A DNA stretch of 64,000 bases from Azospirillaceae bacterium (GCA_031291675.1 JARLIO010000011.1:1-64000), one strand, 5' to 3'. Numbered from the stretch's first letter, positions 25,520 through 34,787 are shown. Made by a program: numbers and translations. Notes: generated by a model from the sequence alone, not told the origin.

Positions 25520-27450
25520 CGCGTGCCCTCCTGCCGAACCCAGACGAGCATTTCGCCACCCGCGCGATTATCCCAGGCATAATAGGGCACGGCCTTGATG
25601 CGCGCCGGCACCCGGGCGGGAGCCTGGTTGATATAGAGCGCGCGGGGCGCGGCGGGCGTTTCCCTCAAGCCATCGGCGGCAATCGCGACGGCGCCGTCGA
25701 GCCCGTCCACCGGCTCGCAGACAAAGGCGCCGCCAGCCGGCAAGACCAGCGAATTGAGCGCGGCGCCGTTGTCGACCTCTTCGAGGCAATAGACGAGCGG
25801 ACCGCGCATCAAGGAAACGCGCCCCTGGTCGGCGCCAACCTTCGGGCTCGCGTGGATCGTCTCGACCGGCATGTCGAGTGTCAGCGCGAGTCGGTCGCCC
25901 GGTGCCCAGGTGCGGTTGACGCGGGCATAGCCGTCCGTGACAAGCGACTGAAGGCTGACGTCCGCGCCATTGATGCTGAGCGTCGCGCTGCGTGCCCAGC
26001 CGGGAATGCGCAACGCAAGCGTGAAGGCCGCCGGCGTGCTCGGATCGACGGCGATCTCGATCCGGCCGTCGACCGGATAGCGCGTGGCCTGGGTCAGCGT
26101 CACGGGCACGGCGCCGACCGCGAGTGTTGCCTCGCTCTCGCAATAGAGATGCACCGCGATCACGTCGTCAGCGACGCCGTACATATAGGTACCGACCGAG
26201 GCGACGAGCCGCGCGATATTGGGTGGGCAGCACGGGCAGCGGTGCCAGATCCAGCGATGGTGCTGGCCCCGGCTTTCAAGCGGGTTGTCATAGAAGAAGC
26301 GGGTTCCGTCGAGCGACAGGCCGACGAGCGCACCATTATAGAGCGCCTGCTCCATGATGTCGGCATAGCGGCCGACGGCCCCCATGCCGAGCATCCGGTT
26401 CGCCCAGAAGACGAGCGCGACCGAGGCGCATGTTTCCTGATAGGCCGTGGCATTGGGCAGATCATAGTCGAATGTCAGGCCCTCATTGTCGGCGGAGGGA
26501 CCAAAACCGCCGGTGACATAGAGGTTGCGCTCCGTGAGATGGGTCCAGAGCGCGTCGAGCGCGGGCCTGAGCGTCGTGTCGCCATATTCGGTCGCGATGT
26601 CAGCCATACCGGAATAGAGATAGGCTGCGCGCACCGCATGGCCGACGACGGTCCGCTGCTCGCGCACCGGCACATGCGACTGATTGTATTCATAGGTGGC
26701 AAAATGATAGTCGGCCATCGTTTCGCCGCGCGCACGCATTTCGCCCGCGAAATAATGCGGGCTCTGGCCGCGCTCGTCGATGAAGAACCGTGCGAGGTCG
26801 AGATAACGCCGCTCGCCCGTGGCGCGTGCGAGCCTGACGAGCGCCAGTTCGATTTCGGGATGGCCGCAATAGCCGCGCCGCTGGCCGTCGCCGGAACCGA
26901 AAACGCTGGCGATATGATCAGCATAGCGCGCCAGGATAAGCATGAATTTGCGCTTGCCGGTGGCGTGGAAATAGGCGACCGCGCCCTCGATCAGATGTCC
27001 GGCGTCATAGAGTTCATGGCAGTCGCGCAGGTTCGTCCAGCGCTTCTCCGGCTCCATGCGCAGATACCAGGAATTGAGGTATCCGTCTTCAGCCTGGAGG
27101 CGGCCATAGGCATCGACGATCTCGTCGACCCGGGCCTCGAGCACGGGATCCGGCTTGCGGTAGAGCGCATAGGCCGCCGCCTCGATTGATTTGCCGAAGT
27201 CGGAATCCCAGAACATCTGGGTCGTGACCTGATCGTTGCCGGTCTGATAGGGAATGCGCAGGCCTGGATTGGGCCGGTCCGGATCGACCTGATCGAGCAT
27301 GCCGGCCTCGATGCAGCGGTCAAGCAGCGTGTGGGCGGTCACGGTGGCGATCGTGTCGATGCGCGGTCCAAAGAAGCCGCCGACCTTGATCTGCTCGATG
27401 GACGGCGGACGGAACAGGGCGAGCGGAGGCCGGGAGGCGGCGGTATTCAT
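25516..27450 (-). CDS. Glycoside hydrolase family 127, beta-L-arabinofuranosidase
   Basis: 644 aa. GH127 enzymes bind zinc through Glu and three Cys and use a Cys nucleophile: here YQETCASVALVFW supplies Glu and Cys, and CPCCPPNIARL the Cys-Cys pair. An (alpha/alpha)6 barrel and C-terminal beta domains fit the length. No signal peptide is visible, so it acts on imported oligosaccharide in the cytoplasm. AAGGAC lies 7 nt before the ATG at 27450; an ATG at 27483 overlapping the permease stop (TGATG) is the alternative. An open frame continues far upstream, but that part belongs to another frame of the permease. Confidence 0.9.
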   Translation of the reverse strand: MNTAASRPPLALFRPPSIEQIKVGGFFGPRIDTIATVTAHTLLDRCIEAGMLDQVDPDRPNPGLRIPYQTGNDQVTTQMFWDSDFGKSIEAAAYALYRKPDPVLEARVDEIVDAYGRLQAEDGYLNSWYLRMEPEKRWTNLRDCHELYDAGHLIEGAVAYFHATGKRKFMLILARYADHIASVFGSGDGQRRGYCGHPEIELALVRLARATGERRYLDLARFFIDERGQSPHYFAGEMRARGETMADYHFATYEYNQSHVPVREQRTVVGHAVRAAYLYSGMADIATEYGDTTLRPALDALWTHLTERNLYVTGGFGPSADNEGLTFDYDLPNATAYQETCASVALVFWANRMLGMGAVGRYADIMEQALYNGALVGLSLDGTRFFYDNPLESRGQHHRWIWHRCPCCPPNIARLVASVGTYMYGVADDVIAVHLYCESEATLAVGAVPVTLTQATRYPVDGRIEIAVDPSTPAAFTLALRIPGWARSATLSINGADVSLQSLVTDGYARVNRTWAPGDRLALTLDMPVETIHASPKVGADQGRVSLMRGPLVYCLEEVDNGAALNSLVLPAGGAFVCEPVDGLDGAVAIAADGLRETPAAPRALYINQAPARVPARIKAVPYYAWDNRAGGEMLVWVRQEGTR

Positions 27451-27482
27451 GGGACGGTCCTTGGCTGATGATGTTTCGAGCA

Positions 27483-28364
27483 TCACTTCACCGCGCCGGC
27501 GGTCAGGCCGCGGATGTAGTGGCGTTGCAGGGCGAGGAAGAGGATGAGACAGGGGATCATCATGATGGTGACGCCCGCTTGCACCGCGCCCCAGTCGATC
27601 GAGCCGTAATGGCCGGCGCGCACGGCGGTCAACAGAACAGGAAGTGTGTAATTGTCCTGGCTGGTCAGCAATACGAGTGCGGCGAGGAATTCGTTCCAGG
27701 CGTTCAGAAAAGCGATCAGGCCGACCGATACGATCCCGGGCATGACCAGGGGGCCGAGCACATGGATCAAGAGCCGCAACCCGGTCACGCCGTCGATACG
27801 CGCGGCCTCGGCGATCTCCGGCGGCACCGCGTCGAAGGCATTGCGCATCATGAAGACCGAGAACGGCAGCTGCAGCGTCACATAGATGAGCACAAGCCCG
27901 ACCAGCGTGTTCTGCAGCTTGAGTTCGGCCAGGATCAGGAACAGGGGCGTCAGGATCGACTGGAACGGCACCATCATCGTCGCCAGCACGAGGACGAAGA
28001 AAAAACCCTTCAGCGGAAACCGGTAGCGCGAGAAGCCGTAGCCGGCGAGCACCGAGACCAGAATCGTGAGCGCGGTGGTCGCGATCGCGACGATCAGGCT
28101 GTTCAGCGTATGGTGCAGAATGCCTGCGCCGAAATTCTCCAGCGTGCGGAAATTGTCGAGGCTGATGCCCTCCGTCGGCCAAGGCGGCAGCGGCGGCTGT
28201 GCGGCCTCGGAGCGCGATTTGAAGGTGGCGAGCACCGCCCAGGCGATCGGCGCAAGAAACAAGAGCGCGACGAGGATGCCGGCCGCATGCGACATGATGT
28301 CGATCCGGCGTGGCATCCGACGGCGGGGGCTGGCGACGGCGCCAGATATGGTTGATACGGTCAT
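27483..28364 (-). CDS. Sugar ABC transporter permease (MalG/AraQ type)
   Basis: 293 aa with six membrane segments. The cytoplasmic coupling motif is EAARIDGVTGLRLLIHVLGP, near the C-terminus as in MalG-type permeases. It pairs with the upstream MalF-type permease, whose stop it overlaps, and feeds sugar to the GH127 enzyme encoded immediately downstream. The N-terminal 25 residues are basic and cytoplasmic. Confidence 0.93.
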   Translation of the reverse strand: MTVSTISGAVASPRRRMPRRIDIMSHAAGILVALLFLAPIAWAVLATFKSRSEAAQPPLPPWPTEGISLDNFRTLENFGAGILHHTLNSLIVAIATTALTILVSVLAGYGFSRYRFPLKGFFFVLVLATMMVPFQSILTPLFLILAELKLQNTLVGLVLIYVTLQLPFSVFMMRNAFDAVPPEIAEAARIDGVTGLRLLIHVLGPLVMPGIVSVGLIAFLNAWNEFLAALVLLTSQDNYTLPVLLTAVRAGHYGSIDWGAVQAGVTIMMIPCLILFLALQRHYIRGLTAGAVK

Positions 28365-29269
28365 CGGCCGTCCTCCCCAGAGCGCAAGAGCCGCAATTGC
28401 ACGAGGCTCAGGATCAGGAGAATCCCAAGCAGCACCATGGAAAGCGCCGCGCCATAGCCGAGCCGGAACGAGACGAAAGACTGATTGAAGATCCAGTAGA
28501 CGGCGGTCACGGTCTGGTTCTGCGGACCGCCGGCGAGGATGATGTAGAACTGGTCGAAGGCGAGCATCGATCCCGTGACGGCAAGGATCAGCGCCAGCGC
28601 GAGCGGGCGGCGGATCAGCGGCAGCGTGATGTACCGGAAGCGCTGGAGCCAGGTGGCGCCATCAATGCGTGCCGCCTCGTGATAGTCGGCGGGCACCGCC
28701 TGAAGGCCGCTCATCAGAATCACCATGTAGAAGCCGGACATCTTCCAGACGACCATCAGCGTCACCGACCAGAACGCCGGCGTGAAGTCGGCGTTGAGGT
28801 CGTAGGGCGCGGCGGTCAGTCCGAGCAACTGGGCGAGCGGCGAGAACAGGCCTGAATCGACATTCGACAGCCATGCCCATAGCAAGCTGGCCGACGCAAA
28901 GCCGACCACCACCGGCAGGAAGAAGGCGGTGCGATAGAGGTTGACGCCGGGGCGTGGGCGTTCGACGAAGAGCGCGAGCGCCAGGCCGACGGCCAGAAGC
29001 CCGATCGTAGCGGCGATCGTATAGAAGACCGTGAATTGGAGTGCGTTCCAGAAGCCGTGGTCGTTCCAGAGCGTGAGATAGTTGCCGAAACCGATCCAGC
29101 GCCGCCGGCCGATCAGCGGCCAATTATGGAGCGACATCCAGGCCGTCATGACGAGTGGCACGGCGAAGAAGGCGACGACGAGTGCAATCGCCGGGGCGAT
29201 ATAGAGCAGGCCGATCCATTGCCGGCGAGGTCTTCGTCGCGATGGCACGATGTCACGATTAGCCGTCAT
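28361..29269 (-). CDS. Sugar ABC transporter permease (MalF/UgpA type)
   Basis: 302 aa with six membrane segments and the coupling motif EAARIDGATWLQRFRYITLP. It is the first of the two channel subunits and overlaps the second by ATGA. The substrate-binding protein gene lies 129 bp upstream. Confidence 0.93.
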   Translation of the reverse strand: MTANRDIVPSRRRPRRQWIGLLYIAPAIALVVAFFAVPLVMTAWMSLHNWPLIGRRRWIGFGNYLTLWNDHGFWNALQFTVFYTIAATIGLLAVGLALALFVERPRPGVNLYRTAFFLPVVVGFASASLLWAWLSNVDSGLFSPLAQLLGLTAAPYDLNADFTPAFWSVTLMVVWKMSGFYMVILMSGLQAVPADYHEAARIDGATWLQRFRYITLPLIRRPLALALILAVTGSMLAFDQFYIILAGGPQNQTVTAVYWIFNQSFVSFRLGYGAALSMVLLGILLILSLVQLRLLRSGEDGR

Positions 29270-29398
29270 GGTCGGTCTCCGGCGGTCTCAGAACGGAAGC
29301 GGGGGACGGCCGGTCCGCGACGACGGGGTCGCGAACCTGGTCTCATCCCTGACGTGAGGATCCGGGCATCGGGGCCGACCTCACAGGGGCATGGAACG

Positions 29399-30643
29399 TC
29401 AGCGCGCCGCGTCGATGATTGATTGCATCGCCGCGTCGCCTTCCTTCAGGGACGGTTCGATGGCGCCTGCATCAGCGAACAGCACTTTGCTGAGCGTCGT
29501 GTTCCAGGGACCGTTCGCTGAATTGATCAGATCGTTGAAGACGACCGAATAGGGTGTGCGGCCCTTGGCCATGGCGTCGGCGGCGATCAGATAGCGCGCA
29601 TCGAGATCGGCGAGTGCCTGTTTGGCAATATCGCCACGCACCGGCAGGCTGCCGTTCCTGGCGAGCAATGTTTGGCCCTCAAGCGAATAGGCGTATTCGA
29701 GGAATTCCTTGATCGCGCCGAGTTTCTTCGTGCCTTTGGAGACGACGAAATTGTCGCCGCCGGCAAAGGACGAAGTGCCGCCCGTCTTGCCCGGCAGATA
29801 GGTCACGCCATAGTGGAGGTTCGGATATTGCCCGTTGAGGGCGCCGATGGCGAAGGAGCCGGACGGGGTGATACCGATCTTGCCGGTCGCGAAAGCGGCA
29901 AAGAAGTTGGTGCCCGTGTCGGTCCTCGCGCCGGCGGGCACGAACCTGTCCTTGACCATGCCCTGATAGAAAGCGATCGCATCGCGCATCTGCGGCGTGT
30001 CGAGCGTGGCCTTCTTGCCGCCATCGGAAAAGATGTCGCCGCCCGACGCCCAGATGAGCGGCGTGAAGGTAAAGATGTTGCAGCCGCCGCAATTGCCGGA
30101 GAAATAATAACCGTAGGTGTCGGCGCCGAGCGCGCGGACCTTCTCGGCGTCGGCGCGGATCTCCGCCCAGGTGGTCGGGCCCTTTTCCGGATCAAGGCCA
30201 GCCTTCTTGAAGAGATCCTTGTTCCACAGCAGGACGGAGGCGTCGGCCGAGAACGGCATGCCGTAGATCTTCCCCTCGAAGGTGCCGACGGAGAGATGCG
30301 CCGGCGACAGGCTGGAAAAATACGGCAGCGATTTCGCGAGGTCGGTCAGATCTTCCAGTTGGCCGGAGGAGGCGAATGCCGGCGTATAGATGAGGTCGAG
30401 CGATAGCGCGTCGGGTGCGCTGCCGCCGGCGGACGCGATCGCGTATTTCTGCACGAGTTCGTTGACCGGGACGATCTGCAGCTCGACCCTGGTCTCATGG
30501 CTCTTGTTGAAGGCATCGACGAGTTTCGGCATGAAAGTCGAATCGTCGGAGCGCGCCCAAAGGCTGATCGTTTCGGCGCCTGCTTGCGATGTAACGGCGG
30601 CTGCAGCAAGAAATAGTCCGCCGAAGAGTGTTGCGTATGACAT
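29399..30643 (-). CDS. Sugar ABC transporter substrate-binding protein
   Basis: 414 aa periplasmic protein of the extracellular solute-binding family 1. The signal peptide ends after SQAGA. Family segments are VPVNELVQKYAIASAGGSAPD, YGMPFSADASVLLWNKDLF and the C-terminal helical lid. A strong ribosome site GGGAGG lies 6 nt before the ATG. From the linked GH127 enzyme the substrate is probably an arabinofuranosyl oligosaccharide; this is inferred from context only. Confidence 0.93.
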   Translation of the reverse strand: MSYATLFGGLFLAAAAVTSQAGAETISLWARSDDSTFMPKLVDAFNKSHETRVELQIVPVNELVQKYAIASAGGSAPDALSLDLIYTPAFASSGQLEDLTDLAKSLPYFSSLSPAHLSVGTFEGKIYGMPFSADASVLLWNKDLFKKAGLDPEKGPTTWAEIRADAEKVRALGADTYGYYFSGNCGGCNIFTFTPLIWASGGDIFSDGGKKATLDTPQMRDAIAFYQGMVKDRFVPAGARTDTGTNFFAAFATGKIGITPSGSFAIGALNGQYPNLHYGVTYLPGKTGGTSSFAGGDNFVVSKGTKKLGAIKEFLEYAYSLEGQTLLARNGSLPVRGDIAKQALADLDARYLIAADAMAKGRTPYSVVFNDLINSANGPWNTTLSKVLFADAGAIEPSLKEGDAAMQSIIDAAR

Positions 30644-30726
30644 TTTTTCCTCCCGAGTATGCCTGAACGCGCAGGCTTTCTTGTTTATCGCTCCACCCTG
30701 TTGCTGGGTGGTTGTTTGTCAAGGCG

Positions 30727-31788
30727 TCAGTTCGCTGGAGCACCACAGGATTGGCGAACCACCAGTCGGCACGGCATGCGCCTTATTCCCGGCTCGACGC
30801 GCGTGCCGCCGACAAGATCAAGGAGAGCCGCACCGGCGATGCGGCCAAGTTCGGTCAAGGCCATGTCCACCGAGGTCAATGGCGGGCGGGTTGCTGCGGC
30901 GAAAATCTCCCAATTGTCGTAGCCGACGACCGCGAGGTCGTCCGGAACACGGATACCATGCAGGGTCAGCGCGTCGATGAGGCCGCGCGCGATCTGATCG
31001 TTGCCGCAGAAAACCGCGTCGGGCCGGTCCGCCGATGGTGCCATGATGAGCCGACAGCCCACCGCAAATCCAAACGCCTCGGACCAATCGCCGCGTTCGG
31101 CCACGCCGAAACACGGCAAATCGGCTTCCCCGAGCGCGTCGCGCCAGCCTTCGGCGCGCAGCGCCACGGCGGCGAAACTGTCGGGTCCCGTGACATGCGC
31201 GATACGCCGCCGGCCCAGCGCAATAAGATGCGCAACCGCCGCCTTGGCACCGCCGAAGTCGTCCGGCACGAAGGCAATGTCACTCTCGGCCGCGGCCGAA
31301 TTGACATGAACGACCGGCATCGGCAGTCGGGCGAGATCAAGCGGCGGGCGGCGGTCGATGCGCTTGCCGGCGACGATCAGCCCGTCGACGCACTTCTCCT
31401 GCATGGCGCGCAGATTGATCCGTGCGCGCTCGGGATCGTCTTCGAGCGCGCAGAGGAAAACGGACACGCCGCGATCAACCATCGCGCCAGCAAGTCCGGC
31501 CGCGACGGGCAGCGTGAAACGGCCATAGGTATCATTCGTCAGAAGGCCGATTGTGAAAGAACGCTGGCTCACCAGCGCGCGCGCCATGGCATTGGGTGTA
31601 AAGCCAAGCGTCTGGGCCACCGTGCGAATGCGATCGCGGGTTTCGGGGGTCATCCGGCCCTGATCGTTCAGCGCCTTCGATGCGGTCGAAATGCTGACGC
31701 CCGCCTCGCGCGCAACATCACGAATCGTCACGCGTGCCGCGATCGGTTCGGGGACATCAATCAGGTCCGCAAGGTCTTCCGCATCCAT
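30727..31788 (-). CDS. LacI family transcriptional regulator
   Basis: 353 aa. The HTH TIRDVAREAGVSISTASKAL begins about residue 21, so there is a 20-residue extension over typical members. The hinge helix (TPNAMARALVSQRSFTIGLL) and a periplasmic-binding-type sugar domain follow. It is first in the strand order of the sugar import operon, 83 bp before the binding-protein gene. It presumably represses the operon until an arabinose-type sugar binds. An AAAACGTTTT palindrome upstream is a candidate operator. Confidence 0.93.
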   Translation of the reverse strand: MDAEDLADLIDVPEPIAARVTIRDVAREAGVSISTASKALNDQGRMTPETRDRIRTVAQTLGFTPNAMARALVSQRSFTIGLLTNDTYGRFTLPVAAGLAGAMVDRGVSVFLCALEDDPERARINLRAMQEKCVDGLIVAGKRIDRRPPLDLARLPMPVVHVNSAAAESDIAFVPDDFGGAKAAVAHLIALGRRRIAHVTGPDSFAAVALRAEGWRDALGEADLPCFGVAERGDWSEAFGFAVGCRLIMAPSADRPDAVFCGNDQIARGLIDALTLHGIRVPDDLAVVGYDNWEIFAAATRPPLTSVDMALTELGRIAGAALLDLVGGTRVEPGIRRMPCRLVVRQSCGAPAN

Positions 31789-31830
31789 TGGCGCGACCCC
31801 AAGGTCTTCCGATCCTGCTTTCAGGGTCGG

Positions 31831-31844
31831 GAAAACGTTTTTTC
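31831..31844. promoter_or_regulatory. Candidate LacI-type operator
   Basis: GAAAACGTTTTTTC has a perfect AAAACGTTTT core with a central CpG, as LacI-family operators do. It lies 42 bp upstream of the lacI start, suggesting autoregulation of the operon. Confidence 0.45.
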
Positions 31845-32076
31845 TACTTGGAAATAGGTTTTTTCACCGAGACCCGCCTTTGTCAAGCGGGATCGCCGCG
31901 GCAGCCGAAAATGGGCGTTGATGGACAAATCCGAAGAAGGGCGGCGGGCGGCCATTGTCCAGGGCTTCAGGCGACCTTGCCGGAGATCCTGGCCTCAACC
32001 TTTTGAGTAGACAGAGTCACGTCAAGGGTTGCTCGATCACGGCCTTATACCAGCCCGCCCCGGCCCGGAGGCGCCT

Positions 32077-32748
32077 TCAGCGCCCCGGCGATCCCAGCAG
32101 GCGTCCGCCCCGCCAGCTGCCGACGATGCCGCAACCAACCAGGATCAGCCCGGTCACGCCGAGATTCATCACCAGCACCAGCGCGGTCGGGTCGACGACA
32201 TGGATCAACAGGTGCGCGGTATCGGCAAAGCCCGCGACCGCCAGCGCCCCAAGCCACGCCGTGTTGGCAGCGCGCAGCGGCCGGGACCGGCGCAGCATCC
32301 GCCACAGCACCAGCGCCAGCGGAACGCTGGCCATGACCAGCGTTTCCAGGCAGCGCACGCTGTCCGCGACGATCGGCGCGCCGGTGGGAATCGCGACCCA
32401 ATGCCCCAGACAGCCGGCACCGACGCCCCAGACCCAGACCAGGAATGCCGGCAGTGGCAACAGGAACCAGCGGCGCGACCGGTCGGGAAGCCCGATGGAC
32501 AGGGCCGCCAGGGTCCCGGTCACGCCCGTCAGCCACGACCCCAGAAGCGCCACGACAAAGTCCGGCTCCACCAGGCGCTGGTCCAGATCCGCCCGCAACC
32601 CGCGTGCCGCGGCCAACAGCGTGATCAAAACGGTTGCCAGCACGATCAGCCGCGTGGCGCGCACCGCGGGCGGCGCCAGCGGCTGCACCGGCGCCAGATG
32701 ATCGACGAGCGATTCGATGAGATGATCGGTGGTCGTCATCGCTCTCAC
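32077..32748 (-). CDS. nrsF: NrsF-type (DUF1109) anti-sigma membrane protein
   Basis: 223 aa with six hydrophobic segments, the DUF1109 family that holds ECF sigma factors at the membrane. The GTG start overlaps the sigma stop (GTGA); an ATG at 32739 is an alternative. One family cysteine is present (SVRCLE, Cys133), but the position of the second, normally in a late loop, reads HLLIHVVDP (Val184). Two other Cys are present (113, 206). In Caulobacter both family cysteines are reported to matter for metal response, so sensing may differ here. Confidence 0.82.
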   Translation of the reverse strand: MRAMTTTDHLIESLVDHLAPVQPLAPPAVRATRLIVLATVLITLLAAARGLRADLDQRLVEPDFVVALLGSWLTGVTGTLAALSIGLPDRSRRWFLLPLPAFLVWVWGVGAGCLGHWVAIPTGAPIVADSVRCLETLVMASVPLALVLWRMLRRSRPLRAANTAWLGALAVAGFADTAHLLIHVVDPTALVLVMNLGVTGLILVGCGIVGSWRGGRLLGSPGR

Positions 32749-33290
32749 AATCCCTCCAACAGCGTCCGCAACCGCTTGATCGCCCGATGCGCCGCCACCT
32801 TGAGCGCCGTCTCGGACTGGCCACTGATCGCCGATGCCTCCCTCAATGAAAGTTCTCTCAAGCGCAGCAGTTCGATGGCCTGCCGCTGCCCCGCGGGCAA
32901 GGTCTCGATCGCGCCGCGCAGACGGCGCGAATCACTTCGCTCTTCATGATGGTTCGTTTCATCATGGGCAAAGGTTTCATGCTCTTCGGTCAGCGGCATT
33001 TCGCGCGCCCCCTGACGGCCGCGACGCCGCAAACGATCGGTCAGGCGGTGCTGGGCAACACCGACCAGCCAGGGCGCAAAGGGACGCGTCGGATCATAGG
33101 TATGGCGGATCATGTGCAGGGTCAGCAGAATATCCTGCACGCCATCCTCGATTTCAGGTCCATCCAGCCCGGCACGATGGGCCAAGGCCCGCAAATAGGG
33201 GGTCACCGCCCCCAGCAGCTGACGATAGGCCGCGGCGTCGCCCCCCTGGGCGCGAACCATCAGCGCCGACCAGTCGGATTCTTCCGCCAC
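32745..33290 (-). CDS. sigF: ECF sigma factor (SigF-like)
   Basis: 181 aa. Region 2 is AAYRQLLGAVTPYLRALAHR then IEDGVQDILLTLHMIRHTYD and RPFAPWLVGVAQHRLTDRLR; region 4 is LPAGQRQAIELLRLRELSLR with ASAISGQSETALKVAAHRAI. The GTG start at 33290 follows GGGG and matches the family N-terminus. It is co-transcribed with its DUF1109 anti-sigma and faces the bufferin operon, the arrangement seen for sigma-F in Caulobacter, so it probably switches on bufABC under copper or other metal stress. Confidence 0.9.
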   Translation of the reverse strand: MAEESDWSALMVRAQGGDAAAYRQLLGAVTPYLRALAHRAGLDGPEIEDGVQDILLTLHMIRHTYDPTRPFAPWLVGVAQHRLTDRLRRRGRQGAREMPLTEEHETFAHDETNHHEERSDSRRLRGAIETLPAGQRQAIELLRLRELSLREASAISGQSETALKVAAHRAIKRLRTLLEGL

Positions 33291-33595
33291 TGCGTTACCC
33301 CGCTCCCGAACAGAACAATTCGACAACGCAACCCTGTGCCGCAGGTCGGAACCGGCACCGCGGCACCCGCTTCCCCTGACGCCACCAGACCCGCGCGCGC
33401 CGAAGGTCCACGATCCCGACGCCGGCAAGATTGCACGGGGCCAGGGCCAGGTCCAGAGCGATGCCAAAGGATCACAGGCGGGCGCCGCGCCAACCCGAAA
33501 AAACTGTGCCTGGCGATGTAACGTCGGCCGGCCCCGCGACGAACCTTCCCCTGAACGCCCGCTGTCGGGCGTCCCACCAAACAGGGAGCACTCAG
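33291..33595. other. Divergent regulatory region between sigF-like gene and bufA
   Basis: 305 bp with no gene; it carries the promoter for the bufferin operon on the plus strand and that of the sigma gene on the minus strand. Confidence 0.6.
33517..33543 (+). promoter_or_regulatory. Candidate ECF promoter of the bufferin operon
   Basis: TGTAAC (33517-33522) and CGAA (33540-33543) are separated by 17 nt, the shape of an ECF -35/-10 pair (AAC core and CG-containing -10). The start codon follows 53 nt after the -10. The match to the cognate sigma is inferred. Confidence 0.5.
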
Positions 33596-33874
33596 ATGTC
33601 TCGTTTTGCCACTGTCGCCGCACTGTCCACCGTCCTGGGTCTCGCTGCCGCCATGCAGACCACCGTTGCCAGCGCCGCCGATCCGGCGCCGATGGCGAAG
33701 ACCGAAGCGGCCGTGAAATGTTTCGGTGTCAATGCCGTCGCCAAGAATGATTGCGCCGCCGGCAGCCATTCCTGCGCGGGTCAGGCGAGCATGGCCCGCG
33801 ACCCCAAGTCCTTCATCCTGATCCCGGCCGGCGCCTGCGCCAAGATTGCCGGCGGCACCCTCAACCCCGCGTAA
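33596..33874 (+). CDS. bufA: Bufferin-type peptide precursor (BufA1, DUF2282)
   Basis: 92 aa. A signal peptide ends at about VASA-ADPAP. The mature part carries four cysteines in the family pattern: KCFG, KNDCAAG, SHSCAGQ and GACAKI. In bufferins an MNIO enzyme with its partner converts Cys residues to thiooxazole-type groups that bind copper in the periplasm. The next two genes encode exactly that pair. AGGGAG precedes the ATG at 33596; the frame is open upstream but a signal peptide starts only here. Confidence 0.9.
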   Translation: MSRFATVAALSTVLGLAAAMQTTVASAADPAPMAKTEAAVKCFGVNAVAKNDCAAGSHSCAGQASMARDPKSFILIPAGACAKIAGGTLNPA

Positions 33875-33887
33875 CGGTCCCCCATCC

Positions 33888-34787
33888 GTGTCAAACCTGT
33901 CGGCGTGTTCCGGCGGGTGGCCGGGCACGATCCCCGCTTCGGCGGGGATCGGCCTGCGCTTTCCCCACCATCGCGATGTGATCGAGACCCGGCCGGCCGT
34001 CGGCTGGCTTGAGGTCCATACCGAAAACTATACCGGCGGCGGCAACCCGGCGGCGTGCCTTGAGGCGGTCCGCGCCGACTACCCCTTGTCGCTGCACGGT
34101 GTCGGCATGTCACTGGGCAGCGCGGACGGCCTTGATGCCGATCACCTGGCGCGCGTCCGGGATGCGGTGCGCCGCTTTGAGCCGGCCCTGGTCTCCGACC
34201 ATCTGTCCTGGAGCCTCGGCGACGGCCTCTATGTCGCCGATCTGCTGCCCCTGCCCCTGACCGAAGAGGCGCTGGCCGTGGTCTGTCGCAATGTGGAGCG
34301 GTTCCAGGACGGTCTCGGCCGCCAGATTCTGGTTGAGAATCCGTCAAGCTATTTGCGTTATCGTCATTCGACGATCCCGGAAGCGGAGTTCCTCGGTGCC
34401 GTGGTCGCGGCAACCGGCTGCGGCCTGTTGTGCGACGTCAACAACATCTTCGTCAGCGCCTGCAATCATGGCTGGGACGCGATGCATTATCTCGACACGA
34501 TCCCGGCGGCTGCGGTCCAGGAAATCCATCTGGCCGGGCATGCGATCCGCACCATCAACGGGCGCGACATCCGGATTGATGACCACGGATCGGCGGTCAG
34601 CGATCCGGTGTGGACGCTGTTCTCGGCGGCGATCCAGCGCTTCGGCCGGATCCCGACGCTGATCGAGTGGGACAACAACCTGCCGGCGCTCGATATTCTG
34701 GTCGCCGAAGCCGCCAAGGCCGACGCGATCCTGGCCGCAGCCCCGCAGCACACGTCGGAGAGGGAGCGCCATGCCGCGTTTGCGTGA
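33888..34787 (+). CDS. bufB: MNIO family (DUF692) peptide-modifying iron oxygenase
   Basis: 299 aa TIM-barrel enzyme with the multinuclear iron ligands of DUF692/MNIO proteins visible in order: EVHTENY, SLHGVGMSLG, VSDHLSW, ILVENPSSY, LCDVNNIFV, EIHLAGH and IEWDNNLP. It would oxidise cysteines of the BufA precursor in the cytoplasm before export. GTG at 33888 is the likely start, 13 bp after bufA; an in-frame TTG inside bufA is less likely. It overlaps bufC by 17 bp. Confidence 0.92.
   Translation: MSNLSACSGGWPGTIPASAGIGLRFPHHRDVIETRPAVGWLEVHTENYTGGGNPAACLEAVRADYPLSLHGVGMSLGSADGLDADHLARVRDAVRRFEPALVSDHLSWSLGDGLYVADLLPLPLTEEALAVVCRNVERFQDGLGRQILVENPSSYLRYRHSTIPEAEFLGAVVAATGCGLLCDVNNIFVSACNHGWDAMHYLDTIPAAAVQEIHLAGHAIRTINGRDIRIDDHGSAVSDPVWTLFSAAIQRFGRIPTLIEWDNNLPALDILVAEAAKADAILAAAPQHTSERERHAAFA

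Noticed and set aside
27484-28182. Upstream extension of the GH127 frame by over 200 codons
   Set aside because: The extra part is another frame of the permease gene and lacks any family match; the enzyme starts at 27450 or 27483.
30670-30720. CCACCC/GGGTGG hairpin between lacI and the binding-protein gene
   Set aside because: The T-rich side faces the plus strand where no gene ends; role as terminator or operator cannot be supported.
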